Below, piece after piece: positions 26,135 to 38,405 of a stretch of DNA of 64,000 bases. The translations under genes and the position numbers were made by a program. Each line of letters opens with the position of its first letter. Position 1 is the first letter of the stretch. This stretch comes from Spirodela intermedia (lineage: Eukaryota; Streptophyta; Magnoliopsida; Alismatales; Araceae): positions 3,189,037-3,253,036 of the forward strand of contig LR746274.1 in the NCBI GenBank assembly GCA_902729315.2. Reading direction: 5' to 3'. The notes below the pieces were generated by a model. It saw only the letters and a list, made by a program, of their open reading frames with translations, made no database searches and had not been told where the DNA came from.

Positions 26135-26640
26135 CCCATATCAAGCGAGTTTCTACGCATAAAATTGGAAATACTAAGATGCAAGAAAATCTTCTGGCAG
26201 TGGCTTCAGCTGGATGGACTCTCGATTTAATCCATCCGGGTTTAATATCATCAACACGTTTATAAGCTATACAGAAAATCAGAAAGGATTTCAACTTTTA
26301 CACAAAATTGAAAATCTGAGACGCACTCTGATGTTCTAGTTGTGGCTTAAATCAGATGGGAGTTTATTGTGATTCCTCGGATTTAATATCACTAATACAC
26401 TACTGTGCTATCTACTAAACGAGATAGGATTTCAGTTTCACGCACAAAATCATCCAGCAATGCCTTCAATTTGATCGGACTCATTTCAATTCATACGAAC
26501 TGATACCATTAGTACGTTTGTTAATTAGACAATAAATGAGAGACACAACAGAAAGTTGTGGCATAGACCATCCAGCTGTGGTTTTGACTCGATTGGGTTT
26601 CTTTCAATTGATCCCAAACCATAGAATTAATGGCAAAACT
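26135..26640 (+). repeat. Degenerate tandem repeat, period about 110-150 bp
   Basis: Recurring blocks of the form CACAAAAT, then a (C/T)AG.(T/A)(A/G)TG(G/C)CTT motif, then GAT..GACTC and (A/G)ATTTAATATCA(T/C). They appear at about 26155, 26295, 26445 and 26560. Copies are strongly diverged and vary in length. No coding potential is visible. Confidence 0.55.
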
Positions 26641-26997
26641 GATTCAGACTTCTTCTGATGATCTCGGATGTCTGATCTATACTTCCTGATTTTGGCGACT
26701 ATCACCACATCAAGAACCAGGTGGCCATAATACATGGTATTGAGAGAGAAGCTGCCGTCTGGGAATAGCTGATATTGGTCAACTACTTGCCCATCAAAAA
26801 GAGAATAAAGATGTTAACCAAAGTCAAACCATAACCAACTAAACTATGTTTAAGAAAATTACCAAGAAGGTTGAGTGAACTCCCATCAATGCCTAAGAAA
26901 ATTGGTCAACTGAAAGTTGAGTGTTTTCCAGGAACGCAATAGGGAACGTATCAATCATTCAAGTAATTTGTGGAACATAAACTCCTAATCACTTAAC

Positions 26998-27029
<32 letters not shown>

Positions 27030-27184
27030 ACATATGCAAGTCACTCTGTCATATGGATGCTGAGCCCAATAATCTTTACTGGAGTGTGGAGTGGATATGT
27101 AAAAATGCCAGATGAACCATGGCAAATGCAAAAACGACAATCCCTACCCACGAGTCCCATAAGAAACCCCAAGTTCGAAAGAAA

Positions 27185-29485
27185 TCAACGCATCTTCTTG
27201 GAGCGCTTTGGTGGCCTAGCAGCCACCTCTGCCCTGGTGTCCTCCTGTGACACCCTATGTGCCATAGTCGTGTAATACATCTGTCATACACCAGGGTAAC
27301 GAAGGGGTTAGAATCCATGGAGAAAGAAGGCAATTCACAGCCACTGCCCATAGATTTCATGGGAAGAGGGAGAGAGAGGGAGAGAGCGAGAGAGAGAGAT
27401 GGCTTGTGGATTTCATAAGCAGAATGGAAAGAAAGAGTTATCTATAACTTGCAAACATGATTTGCCTATAATTTGCATTAGAGAGTTCACAAACGTAATT
27501 TAGAGAGTTGGCTAGAAGGGCAGCAGATACATCGGGGGTACAGCAAAAACAGTCCAATATTGTTGCCAACGTACCAGAGAAGAATGGAAGAACCCTAAAA
27601 GCTAATGGACTGTAGACTACCTGAGTGCAATAGCTAACTTCAATGAAGGCATTCACATCCACACATGGGGAAAAAGCCCAGACCTTGGCATGCCCAACCC
27701 AATGAGGGCATACACTTTCTAGGAGCCTTGATCATCTATGCCCTTACAGAAAACACAAACTGGGTTACTGGAAGCCAACCATCCAGCAGTTCCTGAGATG
27801 AGAACATTCCAGCTGCATGGTAGCTCTACCAAGACCAGTCATCTAATATATTTTCCTAATATCTCAACCCTAATCAAATATGAAAATATAAAATAACTGC
27901 AGTGGTGAACCTGGAGAAAAGACGAAAAACGAGTTCTCCCCTTTATATCCGTCTATCAGTGTGGAAGAGAGAGAGAGCTGTGTGAGTGATCATGAACAGA
28001 TGTGAGATGAAAAAACGGGACTTAGGGCTTTCGGGCCACACCCCATGAAAGCCTGGCTGGAGACAGGAGGTCTAATTTTTTACCTCGCCTTGGCTTCGAG
28101 ATGTAACCATGAAAGAAACTGGGCCAGCCCAGCTCTGGCCTCACAACACATTGGCTACCTTAATCTGGTGTGACAGGGTTGGACATATCTGAGAGTTAAG
28201 GGTTGTAGCATCTACTGAGATCACAAATAGATCTGCCTATTCAGACAGGTCAGCCTTCTATATCTCAGCTGACGAGGACCAAATCTGTGGGAAGTAAATG
28301 AGGGGGGGTGGGGATGGGGTGAGTAAGGCTGTCCATAGGCATGGTAAACTGTAACTTGACCCGGTTTGGCCCCCTCTTTCGGCCTCAGGCCTGAAAACAA
28401 AGCTGAAAAGGAAGAGACCTAACTGGGCCCAGCACTCATTAACGTGTGGCCCATACTTTCAAATGACAGAAGAGAGGATGGAGGAGGTGTAGCCACAGTT
28501 TAGCTACAGTTCATGTGAGGCTTACAAGAAATTCGATCAATTGTGTGCACCCTGAATAATAGCAAGTGAGACAATGATGAATAGAACAGATTGGCTGATC
28601 ACAGAAAATGCTAAAAGATAACTTACTTTCTGAGTAGTCGCACACTGAAATTAAAGTCACGTCTCTGTCTAGAAATGATGTTTCAAAATACATAAAATGA
28701 ATAAAATACAGGAACGGGGTATGATTTTCTAACCTCGCCCCACTTTCTCTGCAGTTCCAGAAGCTCTTGACAGTACTTGAGACATTCCCCATGGTAAGCA
28801 TCAGCCAGATTTTTAATCAAAGCTTTCCGTTTGATAATGCCTACCACTGCCCAGCAAAAAGAAGGCATGAAATCTCTGTATAGAACCAAAATATTTACTT
28901 GCTACTATTCTCAGCTTCATTCTAGCAGAGTTGTGGATCAAAGCATCATGAATCTGAACAAAAAGAATAATTTTATAAGAGCTCCAAGGATCAAACAACA
29001 ACAGTTACTATGTACAGCACACGGTTGATGATACCAAAAACTAACCATAAATTATCCTAGCTTCGATTCAAAACATCCATTCTCATATTCACAAAACAAG
29101 CATTGTTATGTTGCCAAAAACTTCCATGAGGTATATATATTCAGGCATATGCCCATCGAATATTTTAGCATCAACACTGGACTACTTTGGATACTCTAAT
29201 CTCCTGAAAAGGCTGGTTTCTCTCAATGTGGTAGCTATAAAATAAGTTCCAAATTTCCTACTGAAGAATAGCAGTCCATTAGAGGGCATCTTAAACAGAA
29301 GGTAGTGTGAAGTTTCTGATCCAGATGAGAAATTTTCTATTATACTTCATGATGTACGTAACAAGTGGGGAAAGATACAGAACGGAATCAAGATACTAAC
29401 TTCGGCTGGGATCAAATGGAACAGCAGGAGCATCTGTAACAGCAGTTGACGGCTCTGTGTGATCTGATGGGACTGTAGTCTCCAT
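27185..29485 (-). CDS. Small conserved plant protein of unknown function, 4 predicted exons
   Basis: Predicted exons on the minus strand: 29401-29485, 28734-28846, 28627-28644 and 27185-27244, about 91 residues, all in phase. The N-terminus METTVPSDHTEPS is variable in type. It is followed by APAVPFDPSRMVGIIKRKAL and then AYHGECLKYCQELLELQRKW, a block I recognise from small uncharacterised plant proteins. The C-terminus is basic, RPPKRSKKMR, and could be a nuclear localisation signal. No signal peptide or membrane segment is seen. The third exon is only 18 nt (CATTQK) but has strong splice sites. The last exon uses the acceptor TCACAG with a weak pyrimidine tract, so its edge is the least certain. 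I cannot name a function. Confidence 0.72.
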
Positions 29486-29489
29486 CTGT

Positions 29490-31030
29490 GTATATCAACA
29501 ACCACGGCTCCTTTGAGAATTCCCAGAAGAACATTATACGGAATGAGCTTATGTGCAAAAATAAAACGGAATGTAAACTCTCAAAAACACAGCTAACTGG
29601 GGAAATTATCCATACAAATGGCAAGAAAATTCAAGAATGCTGCCCTACTTTTGGAGTAGAAAAGAGGTTGCCAAATTGACTGATCCCAATTTTTTGACAT
29701 CAAAACCAAGCAAGAGTCCGGTAGAAGAGAGACATGGAAAATTTTCAAACGTTATATACATGCAAGACAATATTAAAGAAATCCAACACTGTAAAGTAGT
29801 TCTGGCCCAATTTGTGAACTCATTGACACACTAGCCATCCCCAAGGTGTAACTTTATTTCTTCAAGCAGAATATCTATATAACGAGGTAGACTATGCTTA
29901 GATTTCGTGTTTACTTCTCCAATATTCATCACCTATCTTCTGACATGCTTAATTTTCTAACTTTTATTGCTTATCACTTCTCCCTTCTTCCCCTCACCTG
30001 GCTGACAAAGAGGGTAATACAAAGGTATCAATTAAATGACACACCCAGACTATTTAATGAAATAGTGGAGATAAGAACAAACATAGCACAAACGAAATGT
30101 CTTCAATTTCTATACCTCTAAGATTTGTGCCCCGCAACTGGGACAGACAAAGACAGGAAGCAAGTTTTTTATTTTATTTGCATGAATTGATGCTGTTGTT
30201 AATGGTTATCATTATCATTATCATTTTGCATTTCTCACAATCGAGTAGTTCATCATCATCAGAATAATAACTGCAAATTAATATGCATTTTATCTTTATT
30301 TCATAACCCAGGCATAGATTGCAAACCGTCTCCAGATCTAAACGTTCAATCGTTCAGCAAATGCAATGAATGAACTTTAGTCAAAGAGCCTTTTGTTGAG
30401 TGGTAACTAGTCAAAATGCATATTCTTATCCATAATCTGAACGCTCTCAGAAATCATAAGTTCATCTGAAAAATAAATCTATCGGGAAAGAATCTTGTGC
30501 CACCATCACCCATGCGGAAGAAACGGAAGCAACAAGTTTGATCCACAGGCCCTCTGAGAGAATTCTCCCATCAAAGACGCTTAAAAAAAGATATGAAAAC
30601 ACGACCCAACTCAAATCAGAAGCGGACTAACAGTCCCTAACCTAGAAACTACCAGTCAGAAGTAGATGTTGGGGACGAAAACAACCGATAAAAGAGGAGG
30701 GAGGGGCGCTCCGCAACCTGGTAACCAAGGGGACCATCCAGGAGGATGATAGAACACGGTAAGGGGGGCCGAGAGCCGCTTCCCGCCGGGAGCAAAGAGG
30801 AGCGTGCACAATGGTCGCCTGGGATCAGAGAATTGATCACCTCACCACGGGGGAAGAACCCTACAGGACTCCCAACATCCGACAGCCTCCCCTCCACGTC
30901 GAAAGTAAACCCCGGGGGGAGGACGACCAGCTGGAGCAACGTCGGAGGAGGAATCCGGCTGAGCAACGACGAGGAAGTCGAAGAAAGGCGGCGCGCCGGG
31001 GGAAGGCAGACGGGGATCAAGCATAGGGAG
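29490..31030 (-). other. Probable leader intron and first noncoding exon of the small gene
   Basis: Between the start codon at 29485 and about 30640 the sequence is intron-like and AT-rich. From 30640 to 31030 it turns GC-rich and purine-rich on the plus strand (pyrimidine-rich on the minus strand), as plant leaders often are. The 123-codon minus frame at 30649-31020 has no family resemblance. The assignment is inferred from composition and position only. Confidence 0.35.
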
Positions 31031-32810
31031 ATCTGACGGGCCCCTCAGAATCGCAGGCCGAGGATCACGGCCGGGCTACCTTTAATTGGCCCGAAAGCCC
31101 ACAGTTAAAATGGGCCAAAGATGACCTGAACCTCCGGGTCCTAACCTCAGGAGCCGATTGGTCTAGGCTAGGCAACCTTGTGGCTCGAGGATCAATTTAA
31201 GGTCAACGTAGGACGCGAGGTTCTAAAAAATAAGCTCATTATTGACTTAAAGCTTGCCCTTATTGGTCCTTGGATACCCATCAAGTACGTCCATATGACA
31301 AATAAAGGGAGTTATATATAGTTTGTCCATATAAGACTTTAATTGAGACCTTCTACTTTTTGGTTTGAACAATCAATCTTTATGAATCATAGATATAAAA
31401 TAAAATTTCAAAACAAACCTCACAAATTTTCAACTTGGGCTCACTATATTGTTGAGTTTTAAGCCACACTTAGATCAAGAAGGGGGGAGGGGTGGTTGAA
31501 CTAATAGACTCTAATATTTAATTTTGAATCAACCTCTTTTCCTACTTTTTTCCCATAATCCAATTGCCCTCATTTAATGTGATCAAAAAATAAACTACAT
31601 TCGGATTTTTATAGTGGTTTAAACCTTTGCCTACATCTATTTTCCAAGAGTAATCTCTATTTTTGAGTTTAACTTAGATCGAGCATTTTACCATAATCAC
31701 TAATTATCAAGTTCAACTCCTACAAATTTTCACTTCAAAATTCTTTTTTAGAGCCAAGATTCTAAGAGGTTAATAATGAATTAATGAGTCAGTTCTTAAG
31801 ATTAATTAAGTGAAGATTAATTACTAATTTATTTCAAAAATATTATGAAAGGTTTCATCATGAGTTATTTTTCAAAGTATGATATCTACTTGTAGTGTGT
31901 CTCAACATTCAACAAACAGGATGAAAGTTGAGGCTCAATTTTTATTTTCCTCTTCTCTTCAAGATGTTGGTAGATGATAGAAGTCTCATGGGCTTGAATA
32001 GGTCAAGGGAGATTATTAAATACTTAACTAATGCTCCTCAATTTAATGCCTATACACATTTTTTAAGACAAAAAATAATAAAATTCTTGAGATTGTTAGC
32101 AATGATCATTCAATCTTAATTAGCCATTAGAAAGTTACTATGTTTATAGAGAAATCAAATTCAAAAGCCTCTCATATTTTGCATCATCTCCTAACAATTA
32201 TTTATGTAGAAATAGTTTAAAATTTGAATGACTAAAAAACCTATATGAATGTCCTTTAAAGGTTTGAATATCCACATGAGAAATCAGTACATGATTATAT
32301 TGAAGTACATCATTTTATATCCAAAGCATATCAATTTAGTCAAGTATGGTAAGGATTTGCTATCATTAAAATAGGATTGATAATGTGTGTCCATATAAAA
32401 TGGTGATTTACTTATTAAAACTTATCTAAGTTGCCACAAATAAAATGTGATATCAAGTAAACATAATAACTATCTCAATTTTCACAACTTTGGTGATTCA
32501 TGAGATTTAAAATTATTTTTTTATCAATATTAATTAATATTTAGAAAATATTGTGTAGCAAAATAAATGGTGTCTTTAATCCATTAATTTGATGCCAAAA
32601 CAATTTCAACACTATGATATATAAATATGGGTACATAATAGATTGAGTAAACTTTCATACTCATATTTGTTAATGCTTAATTTTTTTTATAATGATAAAA
32701 AAAAGTGATAGTAAATATTGTATTAACTAAGGTCAATTGTAATCATATTGAATGAAAATATCAAATAGATTTTCTGACACATTTCATGAATTCTTATTTA
32801 AATATACATA
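31030..32810. other. Intergenic AT-rich DNA
   Basis: From about 31200 the composition becomes AT-rich and no protein can be recognised in any frame. It is probably old transposon debris at the left edge of the transposon field. Confidence 0.5.
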
Positions 32811-32811
32811 C

Positions 32812-34550
32812 TAATAAGTCTTCATTATCATGAGTTAATAATTAGTAAATAATATAATTTTAGCCTTACCTCATGATAAATAGACTTATATTTGTGTTAA
32901 ATTGTGAAAAGTGGTTTTCAATTGATTAATATGAATTTTTGACTAATTATATAATTTTCTACAAATTTATATGAATTTTATTTTTGAGATAAATAAAGAA
33001 AAAGAAATTAAAATAAAAATATAGTAAAAGAGGGGGACTTGTCAACCAGCTAGGCCCGCAAATAGGTCGGAAGTGCAGTCAGAGAGAGCCACGAGTAGGG
33101 GTTCGAGCAGCTAAGGACCGATGGAGACATGTGTGCGCCACTTCCCTTCCACATCACTAGTGGCTAGTCGGGTGTGAGGCAAAGAGTGGTCAGATACATA
33201 AGAGAAAGGGACTCATTACTTGAAAATGTGATATTACTATATATTCACCCAAAACTTCAACGCACAAACGATGTGAGACTAAACCCGCGTCACACCTTCC
33301 CTCAAAAGGTTTCAAAGATTTTAATACCTAAACTATCACTTAATTATAATACAAATATACTATGATGACATCAGGTGATAAGAATATTAGTATTTCAATC
33401 TCTCTCATGCAAGTAAGCAATTGGTGTAAGTTTGAATTCTCTTAGAGTCAAAACTCATATTTTTACTTGACTATCATGACTTTCCTATAAATCGTCAGTG
33501 AAGGATTAAGATACTAGAATTGTTGAATCATTGACAAAAATCTCATCAATGTAATTCACAGAATATTATTACCAAAATTACTAAATGATTTATGATAAAA
33601 GGATCGCAAATCTATCAAGTAAATAATTTCTAATTGATCGACAAATAAGCCGTCATCAAGAAGAGGACGATCTACCAGGAGATGAGTTGTCACCTTCTAA
33701 TAGTGTACCATATATAATGAAAAGCCTTCTATTGATGCACAAAGTTGAGGATGAAACTCCCTAACATGCGCTCTACCTCCATCTAGCTCCTCTTTATCAT
33801 GTGATAACTACTAAAGAGTCACAAAGTCGTCATTTTTTTACTTTGCTAGGTGACACCCACCAAAGACAATTTAATAACTTATTTCATTGATCTAATGTTG
33901 CAAGGAAATCTAGAGATTCCTCCACATAGTCCTTATCCAATGAAAACTTTTGAGGTTGTGGACACTACATGACGATCCTCCCAAACGCTCAAGATTTTGG
34001 TGCATCACCGATGCATTGCCGCGCGACATTGGAACTTTGTTTTCTTACTTTCAATTTACTTTTTACTTCATTTTGGTGATAATCTGTGTGATTTAAATTT
34101 ACCAAGTTATACTTCATTCAATTACAATTCTTTTAACTTTTACAAATCTTAATTTGATCAATTAAATCATCTATAATCGTTTATATAAGAATCGCCAAAT
34201 GGAACTCTATTTCTGTCCAATTCATGTTTGCTAGGTGTTGACATCATCTTGATGGCCACACCCTTATTTTCTTTTTTTGTGAATTTTAATATATATTATT
34301 TTTTTCTTAATAAAAAATTTATAAATAAAATCATATTATTTGAGTAAAATTCTAAAAAAATACTTGATATTATATTACATCCCTATGATTGACTCAGAAA
34401 ATGATCACTATTTTTTAAAATTATATTAAATTATAATTAATATATCTGTTCAGAAGTACTTCTAAATATCTTAAAATTAGTATTTTCTAGTTTCAAAATT
34501 TTAAATTTACATGATTTTACTATACAATGACTAAGTCACGTCACATATTA
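32812..34550 (+). repeat. Noncoding repeat family, copy A
   Basis: Starts at the TAAGTCTTCATTATCATGAG block and ends near GACTAAGTCACG. Internal landmarks shared with copies B and C are the TAAATAGACTTATA block near 32880, a GC-rich patch at 33040-33170, GGCAAAGAGTGGTC near 33178, and a GACATCATCTTGATG block near 34240. No frame codes for a recognisable protein. It may be an LTR or a non-autonomous element. Confidence 0.75.
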
Positions 34551-36782
34551 TTCTTGAAAAATATACATTTGATGATTTAACTTATATAATAGCATTGATA
34601 TCCAAGGCTTATATCCTAAAGAAATATTTCTATAGTTGACATGAATGTGCAGAAAGTCAGAAGTTGAAAAAAAACAAAAAAAATTCTAAGTTTATTTGAA
34701 TTTAAGGAGAAGGATGTGAGATATTATTGGGCTGATTATGTCAAGCCCAATATCTAGAATCATCATCATAGGTTAAAGGGGGAGTAGAGAAGAAGAAGGG
34801 GACCATGATGAGGCTAGGGTACAAAAGAGAGTGGCAGTAGGTGTGGAAGAGCATTCCGGCTGCCAACATTCAAGCTTTCCCTCCAAGTGACAAGTGGTAA
34901 GGAGCTGGGCAAGATAAGGTTTTTGTTTGTAAATGGCTGCACAATGTCAAAGCTTTTCCATCTCCAACATTCAAGCTCTCATCCTTGGTGTTTGGTTTAC
35001 ATCATCAGCATTTTTATCCCAATTTGCAGCATTGACCTCTCTTTAGGCAACTGGAAGAGACAACAATGACAAGAACTGTGTGGAGGGGAAACCTCCTACT
35101 TATTTACACTCTAAACTTGTTTCATTTATATTAAATTAGTTCGGTTGTGTGGATGGCAGATGCGCAATGAGATTTCATTTTTAGAATAAGTTTTCTAAGA
35201 TAAAACTTATTTTGTTAAAAGGATCAAGCTTTTGGACCACATGAACATATTAAATTAGTAATGTTGTAAAACTAATAACGACAAGCATTTGATGATTTTC
35301 TCTGAATTTCATTTTTCATTTGACTCCTTATTCAAATAACTTTCTATTATTTACTCATATGTACTAATAAGTGAAACCATTTAATTTGAAATTTTTAAAT
35401 ATTAAGAGATACACATAGGATTATAGCATATCTACCTCACATCTATGTTTTATTCTGTTTAGACAATTTTGTTTAATAGTTATATCCCTAAGGAGAAATT
35501 GAAATAACATGAGATATTTACTATCGTATGAATTTGAGTTATTTGCTGAAATAATTCATACTCTTTAATCTCATTCAATACACCAATATCTAATTAAATT
35601 TACATCTTATATTATCATTTTTATGCTTTCACATTAATTCCTAAATATTCATCACAATTATACTAAATTACAACATAACTCAACAAAAAATACAGTTTGG
35701 ATGAACACAAGTTGTTGATAAATTATATGTAATTCAATTATAACTTTATGGTGATCAAAATAACAAACTAAAAGAAAAGAAATATTTTTAGCCATTTCAC
35801 CACATTCTACATTCATTATAGGTCATTAGAAAATCTATAAGTTAGATGAGGATAATGCAACACAAAAAAAATTAGATGCAATACTCTTTGTTGGAATACA
35901 TAGATTTACCTAGTGAAAGGAGGCAAGATTTTTAGGCAACTAAAACTAAAGCTACGTTTATGAGAAAGGTACAAAATCAATTCTTAACTGACTAAACCTC
36001 ATAACAAATAGAAGGAATAAGTTAGATGATAATGATGGATTACTTTTTTGGTAGAAATAAATTTATTTAATTACAGAAATATTACTTTATTCGTCAACAT
36101 AAATACATTGGATTTATTAAAAGTCATCAGGAAATTAGGTCCATGACATTATCAGCTTCATGTTGTCAAAGGCCTATGCTATTAATGTGTAGTATTTTAT
36201 CAAAATGGTTACAACACTTCAATTAAGCTAAGTTATGTTAATAATGTAAAAAAGTTAAGTTTACTGTTTAATGCAAGTACATCTTGGGTTTATCATAAGG
36301 TATTAAAAAAACTGTGGAGCCATTAACAAACCAATTGATAGAAGGCAAGAAGTTAGATATCAATGTTGAAGTACTTTTCCAAATTGTATAAGACATCTTT
36401 GTTAGAAGAGATAATACCCTAACTATAGTAAGGTATTTTAAAAACTATACAAGGAGCTATAAACCTTATGTTAATAGCAAGCATAAGTTACATGATGAGG
36501 ATGGATTTTTATAAAATTAAATATGAGTTTAAGCATTTTTGTTAATGAAAATTCATGTTGGATTCATTTCAAGTAATGAAAAATTAAATGTGAAGCTTTT
36601 AGAAACTCCATTTACTCATAATAAGTTAGATCATGATTGTGTGGTATCTTATCAAAAATAAATGAATGGTTATCTTGCTCAATGGATGAAATGATGTTTA
36701 TTAAAAAAGTTATCTTGCTTAGTGGATGAAATGAATGATTGGTAGCTAATGCGAGAACATGCAACATTATTAAAAATTATTA
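34550..36782. other. AT-rich intergenic DNA with a degenerate tandem array
   Basis: No gene is recognisable. From about 35810 to 36650 the motif TAAGTTAGATG(A/G) followed by ATGATGGA-like sequence recurs at about 35841, 36018, 36350 and 36486. A (G/A)GTAT(T/A)AAAAA-like block also recurs at irregular 130-300 base spacing, indicating a worn tandem array. A short duplication of TTATCTTGCT(C/T)A lies at 36668 and 36709. Confidence 0.4.
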
Positions 36783-38350
36783 AGATTGATGATGATCTAA
36801 TGGGACTCCAGCAAGAAGCATGCATCGACGATGACCTCATCTTATATAAGATGTTATAATGGGGAGGCCTTCCCTCATCAGCACTACTAGTGGTTGCCTT
36901 AGAGGATGTAGCTCAAGCACAAAAGTTAAAGCCCAACTTCAAATTTGGGCCCAATTATCATTAATTTAGGCCAAAAGTGAAGAGTGCTGAAAAATGGCCT
37001 AAATAAGTCACCAATGACTCGGAGGTTTGAAAAGTAACTTTTTGTTCCTTACTTTATATCTCTTTCCTTCTAGAAGGTACTTTGTGTGCCTTTCCTTCTA
37101 GAAGTTTCTTAAAATGTTATTTATAGTCTATACCTAGGATTAGTTCAAGATCTTAATTGGTTACTCTATTTTAGGTCATTTCAAAGCTACATAGAATTTA
37201 TCCCTAGGATATATTTAGAATCCTCCTTCTGGGAGTCCATTAGCTCTAAATTTATCTAAGATTAGAGCTTTGTGAACTCAATCTATAAATCTTGTTATCT
37301 TCTACCTTACTCTATATTTGTTAGTATCATAGTAAATCAGTGTTCCATAACAAGATTCACAAATGCCACGAGGTAAATCTGCTCATACTGGTGATGATAA
37401 TTCTCCTTAAGTATGCTCTTTCTCAAAATTAGATAAAAATTTGATGATATTAATGATAAATTGAAATAACTTCTGAGAAGAATGAGTGCATTACTATTAC
37501 ATGTGAACTATTGATGGTTGACAATGCTCAATAAGTAGATTTTGATTCTGACTCAAATTAGAGGGTACAAATTTGTGACGACTAGGTGGTCAAATTAGTT
37601 GGGTTGGTAGTTATGGTGTGTGGGCTGGTGGGTCAACGGGCTGAGTTAGGTGGCCCTGGTGGCTAGGTCAATTGGATGGGCTAGGTTGGGGCTGGTGGCA
37701 CAAGTGGGGGGTCACTACTAAAACCCTAATTTGGGCATTTTGGCCACAACTTAAGATTGGGCTTGAGGCAATGGAAGCGACAGACCATGACAACATGAGA
37801 CGATAGTGGTGGCAAGTGAGCGGTAGTGGCAAGAGATAGTGGTAGAAAGTGAGCAGTGGTAGTGGAGGCATGATCAGCAAAAGTAGGAAGAGTCAGCAAC
37901 GCTAGAAGGAGGAGCCATTGTAGGGAGCAGATGTTAAAGACTAGATCTCGACAAAGTGGTAGTGGTCCAACAGATAGTGGTGTCTGCAACTAGGAGGGCA
38001 TGTCAATAGTGCAAGTAGTGGTGTCTAGAAATTGGGAAAAGGTGGTGAGGTCATAGGTGGTGACATCAAGTAATTGAGGCAAGATAGCGACAAAGAAGGT
38101 GGTGGCTCATCGGGGATGAAGAAAAGGAGGTGAGAAAGACAACAATGCTCAAAGGATGCTCAACGAAGGTGTGTCAAGCCACAAGCTTTGATCAAGAGCA
38201 GCAGTGGTCCTCACGACTAAACCCCTATCAAGGGTGACAATGGCCCTCACAACCATCCTATTAACCAAGGGCAATGGTGGTCCTCACAATCGAAGCCTAA
38301 ATATAGTGAACTTGGTTAATCATAATCAAATGAAATCAATCTTATTTTTT
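36783..38350 (+). mobile_element. LTR retrotransposon 5' end: LTR, primer-binding site, decayed gag start
   Basis: A TGATGATGAT start near 36783, an internal GGGCCCAATT-type block, and a TAGTATCATAGT sequence at 37322-37333 that is a two-mismatch version of the initiator-Met primer-binding site (TGGTATCAGAGC). An ATG at 37363 opens MPRGKSAH, resembling a gag start, and is soon stopped. The LTR is inferred to run to about 37318. The downstream GC-richer segment to 38350 is probably decayed internal sequence. It does not match the LTR-like sequence after the Gypsy pol at 46235. Confidence 0.5.
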
Positions 38351-38383
38351 TCTTTTTCTTTCTCTTAATCATAGATATACACT

Positions 38384-38405
38384 TGTTAGTGTTTAAACAC
38401 TAACA
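38384..38405. repeat. Perfect 22-bp palindrome
   Basis: Half-site TGTTAGTGTTT followed directly by its exact reverse complement, with no spacer. It sits at the outer edge of repeat copy B, next to the TGACTTAGTC block shared with copy A. Confidence 0.9.

Larger units (their letters stand above)
21100..27180. other. Intergenic DNA with repeats, no recognised gene
   Basis: I find no protein family here. A GC-rich island at about 22980-24230 contains an AAACCCTAG motif and a short plus-strand frame starting MDNSSWPDPPRSSSS at 23511, rich in glycine and proline. It could be a leader, a first exon or a dead gene fragment, and nothing else supports it. CT/GA tracts are at 21919-21961, 23283-23375, 24783-24837 and 27003-27030. 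Confidence 0.45.
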
